Assembly: GCA_964019135.1 (NCBI GenBank)
Contig: OZ025257.1
Span: 28,256,352-28,320,351 of the forward strand
Direction: 5' to 3'
Origin: Arenicola marina
Lineage: Eukaryota > Annelida > Polychaeta > Arenicolidae
DNA: 64,000 nt
Every line of letters begins with the position of its first letter. Position 1 is the first letter of the stretch. Below the pieces are notes generated by a model. That model ran no database searches, had not been told where the DNA came from, and worked only from the letters and a program-made list of their open reading frames with translations. Of this stretch, positions 55,800 to 64,000 are shown one piece after another. The position numbers and the translations under genes are program-made.

Positions 55800-57190
55800 A
55801 TTGTTCACTGCCGGGTGTTGGCCGTGTGTTGATTACTGTCGTAGATTCCACTACCGGGTGTTGGCCTTGTGGTGATTATTGTCGTAGATTTCACTGCCGG
55901 GTGTTGGCCGTGTGTTGATTTTTGTCGTAGATTTCACTGCCGGGTGTTGGCCGTGTGGTGATTATTGTCGTAGATTTCACTGCCGGGTGTTGGCCGTGTG
56001 TTGATTACTGTCGTAGATTTAAGTCACTGCCGGGTGTTGGCCGTGTGTTGATTATTGTCGTAGATTTCACTGCCGGGTGTTGGCCGTGTGTTGATTATTG
56101 TCGTAGATTTAAGTCACTGCCGGGTGTTGGCCGTGTGTTGATTATTGTCGTAGATTTAAGTCACTGCCGGGTGTTGGCCGTGTGTTGATCAATGTCGTAG
56201 ATTTCACTGCCGGGTGTTGGCCGTGTGTTGATTATTGTCGTAGATTTAAGTCACTGCCGGGTGTTGGCCGTGTGTTGATCAATGTCGTAGATTTCACTGC
56301 CGGGTGTTGGCCGTGTGTTGATTATTGTCGTAGATTTAAGTCACTGCCGGGTGTTGGCCGTGTGTTGATTATTGTCGTAGATTTAAGTCACTGCCGGGTG
56401 TTGGCCGTGTGTTGATTATTATCGTAGATTTAAGTCACTGCCGGGTGTTGGCCGTGTGTTGATCAATGTCGTAGATTTCACTGCCGGGTGTTGGCCGTGT
56501 GTTGATCAATGTCGCAGATTTCACCGCCGGGTGTTGGCCGTGTGTTGATCAATGTCGCAGATTTCACTGCCGGGTGTTGGCCGTGCGTTGATCAATGTCG
56601 CAGATTTCACTGCCGGGTGTTGGCCGTGTGTTGATTATTGTCGTAGATTTCACTGCCGGGTGTTGGCCGTGTGTTGATTACTGTCGTAGATTTAAGTCAC
56701 TGCCGGGTGTTGGCCGTGTGTTGATCAATGTCGCAGATTTCACCGCCGGGTGTTGGCCGTGTGTTGATCAATGTCGCAGATTTCACTGCCGGGTGTTGGC
56801 CGTGTGTTGATTATTGTCGTAGATTTCATTGCCGGGTGTTGGCCGTGTGTTGATCAATGTCGCAGATTTCACCGCCGGGTGTTGGCCGTGTGTTGATCAA
56901 TGTCGCAGATTTCACTGCCGGGTGTTGGCCGTGTGTTGATCAATGTCGTAGACTTCACTGCCGGGTGTTGGCCGTGTGTTGATCAATGTCGTAGATTTCA
57001 CCGCCGGGTGTTGGCCGTGTGTTGATCAATGTCGCAGATTTCACTGCCGGGTGTTGGCCGTGTGTTGATCAATGTCGCAGATTTCACTGCCGGGTGTTGG
57101 CCGTGTGTTGATCAATGTCGTAGATTTCACTGCCGGCTGTTGGCCGTGTGTTGATCAATGTCGTAGATTTCACTGCCGGGTTTTGGCCGT
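55800..57190 (-). repeat. 43/47-bp minisatellite (about 32 copies), overlapping the AGXT2-like 3' end
   Basis: Core CACTGCCGGGTGTTGGCCGT, then GTGTTGAT and TATTGTCGTAGATTT or CAATGTCG(T/C)AGATTT; units with an added AAGT are 47 bp. The right-most unit, with TTTTGG instead of TGTTGG, runs into coding sequence of the minus-strand aminotransferase exon and supplies its stop codon. GATCAA units cluster to the right, GATTAT units to the left. Confidence 0.93.
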
Positions 57191-57277
57191 GTGGTCGCTG
57201 AGGGCTTTACTCATGACAGCGACGGCGAAGTCGACGTCAGCCTTGCTGATACACATGGGGGGTTTGATGCGAAGTAC
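57170..57277 (-). CDS. AGXT2: AGXT2-like aminotransferase, last exon
   Basis: AGXT2 is a PLP-dependent class-III mitochondrial aminotransferase acting on alanine/glyoxylate and on beta-aminoisobutyrate. After the acceptor TTCCTCTTTCCAG (minus) the exon reads VLRIKPPMCISKADVDFAV then AVMSKALSDH, the C-terminal R-I-x-P-x-M-C-I-(T/S)-K...D-F-A-V...A-L signature of AGXT2. It then has TAKTRQ and TGA (57,170-57,172). The last seven codons and stop are in the final unit of the 43/47-bp minisatellite, so the original tail was replaced by, or gave rise to, the repeat. The related phospholyases ETNPPL and PHYKPL fit less well in the D-V-D-F-A-V part. Confidence 0.85.
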   Translation of the reverse strand, partial: VLRIKPPMCISKADVDFAVAVMSKALSDHTAKTRQ

Positions 57278-57694
57278 CTGGAAAGAGGAATGTGAGAGGC
57301 GACGTGACACACAACTAGAGGGGGTCACTCACTCAATAGGGACGAAGAATATATATCCCTTCCTGGAGATAATATCGCAAACAGCAGCGGATGAATGAAC
57401 TAATCTTCCGATCAGTTGTTGAATCAAATCAGGATCGACGATTTTTTGTTAAAACACTGGCGACCGAGGACCACATGTTTTTCTCGAAAAAATAGTTGTT
57501 GCCATCCGTTACTCTAAATATATATTGTACGAAGATCTTCACGGCCTAACACTGTATCAGTAAGGGGAGAAGACGATTTTAGACATATGAGAAAAGTCCT
57601 TCAAAATAGATAGTATATAAGTGTTATGATGATCCAGTTGGCGTACGACGGCATGGACGAAGGAGGAGGTATGCAGGCAAGCAGCGGGACTCAC

Positions 57695-57793
57695 GTTGCT
57701 ATAGAGGCCCCCCTTGCCCAGCAGCACGCCCATGTCCTTGCAGGCCTCCCATACCGCATTGACGTCAGGCATCGGCAGAGGCTCGCGAGACGC
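57695..57793 (-). CDS. AGXT2: AGXT2-like aminotransferase, penultimate exon
   Basis: 99 bp, phase 0 at both ends. Acceptor TTATTCCGCAG, donor AAC|GTGAGT. Reads SREPLPMPDVNAVWEACKDM then GVLLGKGGLYSN, the segment just before the last exon in AGXT2 (P-L-P...V-N...C-K-x-M-G-x-L-x-G-(K/R)-G). The intron to the last exon is 417 bp (57,278-57,694). I searched 57.8-59.4 kb on the minus strand for the preceding exon (R-G-K-G-L-x-x-G) and did not see it. The rest of the gene must lie beyond the 55-bp satellite or be absent, so this may be a gene split by a satellite-filled intron or an orphan 3' fragment. Catalytic Lys and PLP site are not in this part. Confidence 0.85.
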
Positions 57794-58499
57794 CTGCGGA
57801 ATAAAGGATATGCTGTCAAGGGGTCACATTCAAGACAATAGACCCCTCTTAATATTCCTCATGAATAATTAATTTCTGCGCCAAAGCGAGGCTTGCAGGG
57901 GAAACCTCCAAGTGGCGCCCGCACGCAGTGGCAGCACGGGCCTATATCATGGCGTTTAACCTGCGCTTCGATCGCGATCTATCCGTACACAAGTGCCAAA
58001 ATTGTCACTTAGCGCGCAGGAAATCGTTTGGAAGGGAACTGTAAAGCATCCAGCCAGATTTATCTATCCAATTGTTAAACATTTTAGAAAGATTAAGGTC
58101 TACATTTGCAAACTAGGGTCTTGAATATAGCTGAGCTGACTAAACAAGTTGTCGGTATCAGCTGATCAGCGTAGGCGTAGCCTAGATCGAGATGACTGCA
58201 CAAATAACAGAACAATACAATGCAAGTTCTTTGGTACAGTTATATAAAGTAAAATAGCGTTCGAGACTTGGCACCTGTTGTCATGGATGTATTGAACTTT
58301 TTGAATGCCGAGAAAACCTCGATACTTTAGCGACCGCTCGCCCCTCTAGACTAGATGAGATAGTAAATTTTTATTTGATATCATTCAGCATTAAATCCGT
58401 CATGCTGAATTATGGGCACCGACTCGACAAGTTCTTGGCGCTAAATTTGATATCGGTCCCTGCTTTATGTAACAGGCACTGCAGACGCACTGGAGTGGG

Positions 58500-58585
58500 G
58501 GGGGGCACTACATTACTACAGTGGTGGGGGTGGGGGCATGTGGAGAACGAGAGAAAATGCAAGATTTTTTCTGTCATTGAGTGAC
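58500..58585 (+). repeat. Dispersed repeat, family C, copy 2
   Basis: GGGCACTACATTACTACAGTG and the downstream AACGAGAGAAAATG match 34,186-34,275 in order. Confidence 0.5.
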
Positions 58586-58773
58586 AGTCATGGCAATCAA
58601 GTATATAGAGGTAATTATTTGAACAAATTCGATATCGAATATAATATATAGTCAAGACCCGTAATTTTATGAAGAACGGTTTCGATCTCAGCTGAAAAAT
58701 ATATGGTCAAGAACGTCTCAGATGGGCACATTGAGAGAAATTATAGATTTCTGCGCCGGGATAGAGAGAAAAA

Positions 58774-58830
58774 AATCATTTGGGCGGCACATATGTCTGT
58801 ACCTAACTATAGGTAGTGCCGCCCCAGGGG
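58774..58830. repeat. Dispersed repeat, family D, copy 2, with 9-bp inverted ends
   Basis: GGGCGGCAC (58,782-58,790) and GTGCCGCCC (58,816-58,824) are perfect complements around a 25-nt loop. Flank and loop match 22,955-23,022. Confidence 0.6.
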
Positions 58831-59021
58831 ATTAGGAATTCCCTCTGGTGGGACGTTTGACGCTCGCCGTGTTAACAGGCTTCACACAAGTCTGGGGTGG
58901 GTATATAGACCACACTGCTGTTATCCCCTTTACTGTACTGTAAAGCTCTTAATACGAGTACTTGCAGAATCATATACCGTTCTGTATCGCGCGATGGCCA
59001 CATCTTGCGGCAAGCGGGATC

Positions 59022-59213
59022 TCACAGTGGTTTCCAAAATTTCATTTTCCTTCGTAGAAAGGTTTTTAAGCAAAAAATCTCAGGCTTCTGGATCAACTTA
59101 TCACTGGGAAAATCATGGAAAGTGATTCCCGTGTCTTTTCTGGCATCGGGTGAACAGCCTGGCACCGAACAAAACGCGTGACTTGTGCCCTTACTAAGCA
59201 CAGGAAAGAACAC
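59022..59213 (-). CDS. Partial THAP-type zinc-finger exon
   Basis: Minus-strand frame reads HAFCSVPGCSPDARK then GITFHDFPSDKLIQK. The C-x4-C pair in CSVPGC and the F-H-x-F-P-x-D segment in this spacing are the N-terminal half of a THAP DNA-binding domain. The conserved Trp, the later C-x2-H pair and the AVPTIF box are not in the exon; the frame ends at a TGA after FWKPL. TTCTTTCCTGTGCTTAG just upstream of KGTSHAF could be a splice acceptor, so the ATG at 59,213 need not be the start. THAP domains occur in host regulators and in P-element-like transposases; this piece cannot distinguish them. It may be an exon or a decayed copy. Confidence 0.5.
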   Translation of the reverse strand: MFFPVLSKGTSHAFCSVPGCSPDARKDTGITFHDFPSDKLIQKPEIFCLKTFLRRKMKFWKPL

Positions 59214-59404
59214 ACTCGTCCGCAGCCGCCATAACTATAGCGCACGTGGGTTTGTTTACTACGTTTACCCGGCTCGCCTCGTTTTCGCTCTGCATGCATA
59301 ATTTTTGAGAGGGGCCTATGGGATGCAAATCTGTTGTGGTTCATGAATCAATTCCGGGATGTTACAAGCGATAAAGCGCAGCATCATCATCAGCAGTCAC
59401 GTTC
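59214..59404. other. Short unique region before the 55-bp satellite
   Basis: Contains, on the minus strand, CCACGTGCGC (E-box) and ATAGTTATGGCGGC, promoter-like for a gene reading left, but the ATG frame stops after 12 codons. Confidence 0.35.
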
Positions 59405-62400
59405 ACCTGAGTGACGTCATGACTACACCGCCTAGCCCTGGGTAACGTACACCGCCAACCTCCCAGACCTGTCATGACTACACCGCCTAGCCCTGGGTAA
59501 CGTACACCGCCAACCTCCCAGACCTGTCATGACTACACCGCCTAGCCCTGGGTAACGTACACCGCCAACCTCCGAGACACGTCATGATTACACCGCCTAA
59601 CCCTGGGTAACGTACACCGCCAACCTCCCAGACCTGTCATGACTACACCGCCTAGCCCTGGGTAACGTACACCGCCAACCTCCGAGACACGTCATGATTA
59701 CACCGCCTGGCCCTGGGTAACGTACACCGCCAACCTCCCAGACCTGTCATGACTACACCGCCTGGCCCTGGGTAACGTACACCGCCAACCTCCCAGACAC
59801 GTCATGACTACGCCGCCAACCTCCGAGACACGTCATGACTACACCTCCTAGCCCTGGGTAACGTACACCGCCAACCTCCCAGACACGTCATGACTACGCC
59901 GCCAACCTCCGAGACACGTCATGACTACACCTCCTAGCCCTGGGTAACGTACACCGCCAACCTCCCAGACACGTCATGACTACACCGCCTAGCCCTGGGT
60001 AACGTACACCGCCAACCTCCCAGACACGTCATGACTACACCGCCTAGCCCTGGGTAACGTACACCGCCAACCTCCCAGACCTGTCATGACTACACCGCCT
60101 AGCCCTGGATAACGTACACCGCCAACCTCCGAGACTCGTCATGACTACACTGCCAACCTCCCAGACACGTCATGACTACACCGCCTAGCCCTGGGTAACG
60201 TACACCGCCAACCTCCGAGACTCGTCATGACTACACTGCCAACCTCCCAGACACGTCATGACTACACCGCCTAGCCTTGGGTAACGTACACCGCCAACCT
60301 CCCAGACCTGTCATGACTACACCGCCTAGCCCTGGGTAACGTACACGGCCAACCTCCGAGACTCGTCATGACTACACTGCCAACCTCCCAGACACGTCAT
60401 GACTACACCGCCTAGCCCTGGGTAACGTACACCGCACACCTCCGAGACACGTCATGACTACACCGCCTACTCCTGGGTAACGTACACTGCCAAACACCGA
60501 GACACGTCATGACTACACCGCCTAGCCCTGGGTAACGTACACCGCCAACCTCCGAGACCTGTCATGACTACACCGCCTAGCCTTGGGTAACGTACACCGC
60601 CAACCTCCGAGACACGTCATGACTACACCACCTAGCCCTGGGTAACGTACACCGCCAACCTCCGAGACCTGTCATGACTACACCGCCTAGCCTTGGGTAA
60701 CGTACACCGCCAACCTCCGAGACACGTCATGACTACACCACCTAGCCCTGGGTAACGTACACCGCCAACCTCCGAGACACGTCATGACTACACCGCCTAG
60801 CCCTGGGTAACGTACACCGCCAACCTCCGAGACACGTCATGACTACACCGCCTAGCCCTGGGTAACGTACACCGCCAACCTCCGAGACACGTCATGACTA
60901 CACCGCCTAGCCCTGGGTAACGTACACCGCCAACCTCCGAGACACGTCATGACTACACCGTCTAGCCCTGGGTAACGTACACCGCCAACCTCCGAGACAC
61001 GTCATGACTACACCGTCTAGCCCTGGGTAACGTACACCGCCAACCTCCGAGACACGTCATGACTACACCGCCTAGCCCTGGGTAACGTACACCGCCAACC
61101 TCCGAGACACGTCATGACTACACCGCCTAGCCCTGGTAATGTACACCGCCAACCTCCGAGACACGTCACGACTACACCGCCTAGCCCTGGGTAACGTACA
61201 CCGCCAACCTCCGAGACACGTCATGACTACACCGCCTAGCCCTGGGTAACGTACACCGCCAACCTCTGAGACACGTCATGACTACACCGTCTAGCCCTGG
61301 GTAACGTACACCGCCAACCTCCGAGACACGTCATGACTACACCGCCTAGCCCTGGGTAACGTACACCGCCAACCTCCGAGACACGTCATGACTACACCGC
61401 CTAGCCCTGGTAATGTACACCGCCAACCTCCGAGACACGTCACGACTACACCACCTAGCCCTGGGTAACGTACACCGCCAACCTCCGAGACACGTCATGA
61501 CTACACCGCCTAGCCCTGGGTAACGTACACCGCCAACCTCCGAGACACGTCATGACTACACCGCCTAGCCCTGGGTAACGTACACCGCCAACCTCCGAGA
61601 CACGTCATGACTACACCGCCTAGCCCTGGGTAATGTACACCGCCAACCTCCGAGACACGTCACGACTACACCGCCTAGCCCTGGGTAACGTACACCGCCA
61701 ACCTCCGAGACACGTCATGACTACACCGTCTAGCCCTGGGTAACGTACACCGCCAACCTCCGAGACACGTCATGACTACACCGCCTAGCCCTGGTAATGT
61801 ACACCGCCAACCTCCGAGACACGTCACGACTACACCGCCTAGCCCTGGGTAACGTACACCGCCAACCTCCGAGACACGTCATGACTACACCGCCTAGCCC
61901 TGGGTAACGTACACCGCCAACCTCCGAGACACGTCATGACTACACCGCCTAGCCCTGGGTAACGTACACCGCCAACCTCCGAGACACGACATGACTACAC
62001 CGCCTAGCCCTGGGTAATGTACACCGCCAACCTCCGAGACACGTCATGACTACACCGTCTAGCCCTGGGTAACGTACACTGCACACCTCCGAGACACGTC
62101 ATGACTACACCGCCTAGCCCTGGGTAACGTACACCGCCAACCTCCGAGACACGTCATGACTACACCGCCTAGCCCTGGGTAACGTACACCGCCAACCTCC
62201 GAGACACGTCATGACTACACCGCCTAGCCCTGGGTAATGTACACCGCCAACCTCCGAGACACGTCATGACTACACCGCCTAGCCCTGGGTAACGTACACC
62301 GCCAACCTCCGAGACACGTCATGACTACACCGCCTAGCCCTGGGTAACGTACACTGCCAACCTCCGAGACACGTCATGACTACACCGCCTAGCCCTGGGT

Positions 62401-64000
62401 AACGTACACCGCCAACCTCCGAGACACGTCATGACTACACCGCCTAGCCCCGGGTAACGTACACCGCCAACCTCCGAGACACGTCATGACTACACCGCCT
62501 AGCCCCGGGTAACGTACACCGCCAACCTCCGAGACACGTCATGACTACACCGCCTAGCCCTGGATAACGTACACCGCCAACCTCCGAGACACGTCATGAC
62601 TACACCGCCTAGCCTTGGGTAACGTACACCGCCAACCTCCGAGACACGTCATGACTACACCGTCTAGCCCTGGGTAACGTACACCGCCAACCTCCGAGAC
62701 ACGTCATGACTACGCCGCCTAGCCCTGGGTAACGTACACCGCCAACCTCCCAGACCTGTCATGACTACACCGCCTAGCCCTGGGTAATGTACACCGCCAA
62801 CCTCCGAGACACGTCATGACTACACCGTCTAGCCCTGGGTAATGTACACCGCCAACCTCCGAGACACGTCATGACTACACCGTCTAGCCCTGGGTAACGT
62901 ACACCGCACACCTCCGAGACACGTCATGACTACACCGCCTAGCCCTGGGTAACGTACACCGCCAACCTCCGAGACACGTCATGACTACACCGTCTAGCCC
63001 TGGGTAACGTACACCGCCAACCTCCGAGACACGTCATGACTACACCGCCTAGCCCTGGGTAACGTACACCGCCAACCTCCGAGACACGTCACGACTACAC
63101 CGCCTAGCCCTGGGTAACGTACACCGCCAACCTCCGAGACACGTCATGACTACACCGTCTAGCCCTGGGTAACGTACACCGCCAACCTCCCAGACCTGTC
63201 ATGACTACACCGCCTAGCCCTGGGTAACGTACACCGCCAACCTCCCAGACACGTCATGACTACACCGCCTAGCCCTGGGTAACGTACACCGCCAACCTCC
63301 CAGACCTGTCATGACTACACCGCCTAGCCCTGGGTAACGTACACCGCCAACCTCCGAGACACGTCATGACTACACCGCCTAGCCCTGGGTAACGTACACC
63401 GCCAACCTCCGAGACACGACATGACTACACCGCCTAGCCCTGGGTAATGTACACCGCCAACCTCCGAGACACGTCATGACTACACCGCCTAGCCCTGGGT
63501 AACGTACACCGCCAACCTCCGAGACACGTCATGACTACACCGCCTAGCCCTGGGTAACGTACACCGCCAACCTCCGAGACACGTCATGACTACACCGTCT
63601 AGCCCTGGGTAACGTACACCGCCAACCTCCGAGACACGACATGACTACACCGCCTAGCCCTGGGTAATGTACACCGCCAACCTCCGAGACACGTCATGAC
63701 TACACCGCCTAGCCCTGGGTAACGTACACCGCCAACCTCCGAGACACGTCATGACTACACCGTCTAGCCCTGGGTAACGTACACCGCCAACCTCCGAGAC
63801 ACGACATGACTACACCGCCTAGCCCTGGGTAATGTACACCGCCAACCTCCGAGACACGTCATGACTACACCACCTAGCCCTGGGTAACGTACACCGCCAA
63901 CCTCCGAGACACGACATGACTACACCGCCTAGCCCTGGGTAATGTACACCGCCAACCTCCGAGACACGTCATGACTACACCACCTAGCCCTGGGTAACGT
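59405..64000 (+). repeat. 55-bp satellite (about 83 copies), runs off the window
   Basis: Core ACTACACCGCCTAGCCCTGG, then GTAACGTACACCGCC and AACCTCCGAGACACGTCATG. The left third is more variable (CCCAGACCTG versus CCGAGACACG joints, and 35-bp short units at about 59,800, 59,890 and 60,130). The right part is more homogeneous, with block-wise recurrence of TAATGTACACC, ACGACATGACT and CACCGTCTAG markers. Each unit has the palindrome GTCATGAC. The first unit has a full TGACGTCA at 59,412-59,419. Stops are frequent, so no long ORFs. Confidence 0.96.

Larger units (their letters stand above)
57794..59021. other. Intron or intergenic sequence with dispersed repeats
   Basis: No exon recognised. 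Contains the family C repeat copy (58,500-58,585) and the family D hairpin (58,774-58,830). Confidence 0.45.

Noticed and set aside
59093..59344. 83-codon minus ORF over the THAP-like exon
   Set aside because: Different frame from the THAP signature and without motifs.
3435..64000. Tandem repeats considered as CRISPR arrays
   Set aside because: No unique spacers between repeats, no cas genes, and clear animal context.

Overview
The window is animal nuclear DNA with very few genes. It carries tRNA-derived SINEs, APE-type LINEs, a PIF/Harbinger element and spliced exons, so it is not bacterial, plasmid or phage DNA. The main LINE encodes a 2A-type ribosome-skipping peptide at the start of ORF1. 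That arrangement is known from marine invertebrates such as sea urchins, amphioxus, molluscs and cnidarians. Together with the abundant minisatellites it suggests a marine invertebrate; I cannot name the phylum from sequence alone.

About 60 % of the 64 kb is tandem repeat, built from at least eight unrelated satellite or minisatellite families laid end to end. From the left: a decayed G-rich array (1-740); a 24-bp array (1.66-3.43 kb); a 48/50-bp satellite of about 17.5 kb with nested higher-order duplications of about 1.18, 3.1, 1.68 and 1.25 kb (3.43-20.9 kb); a C-rich 30-bp array (23.0-27.4 kb) that recurs in diverged form at 33.5 and 46.4-49.0 kb and inverted at 1-740; small arrays of 21, 22, 16/80, 12 and 20 bp (39-46 kb); a 28-bp array (49.0-50.75 kb); a 53-bp array (50.75-53.8 kb); a second, unrelated 30-bp array (54.3-55.2 kb); a 43/47-bp array (55.8-57.2 kb); and a 55-bp satellite that runs off the right edge (59.4-64 kb). 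Several units are multiples of 3 and lack stops in several frames, so they create very long spurious ORFs on both strands.

Mobile elements sit between and inside the arrays. The best is a near full-length CR1/L2-like LINE (28,298-33,024) with a perfect 13-bp target duplication, an intact ORF1 with the 2A motif, and an ORF2 broken by two 1-bp frameshifts and one nonsense codon. It lies inside an older dispersed repeat whose uninterrupted paralogue is at 27.4-27.6 kb. The same repeat copy also holds a 372-bp TTAA-flanked insertion. Others are a minus-strand Jockey-like LINE fragment inserted in the 48-bp satellite (20.9-21.6 kb), a LINE ORF1 relic (35.6-36.0 kb), a Harbinger element with TAA target duplication and about 50-bp TIRs (36,095-38,007), three copies of one tRNA-derived SINE (22.1, 42.8, 48.2 kb), and a second SINE family (41.1 kb, fragment at 35.4 kb).

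The clearest host gene is the 3' end of an AGXT2-like mitochondrial aminotransferase on the minus strand: two exons, 57,695-57,793 and 57,170-57,277. Its last codons and stop lie in the terminal unit of the 43/47-bp minisatellite, which would form its 3' UTR. Weaker host candidates are a partial THAP zinc-finger exon (59.0-59.2 kb, minus), a tandemly duplicated signal-peptide-like first exon (44.9-45.6 kb, minus) and a possible short terminal exon with a poly(A) signal (53.84-54.2 kb, plus). The overall picture is satellite-rich, possibly heterochromatic DNA next to, or invading, a gene.
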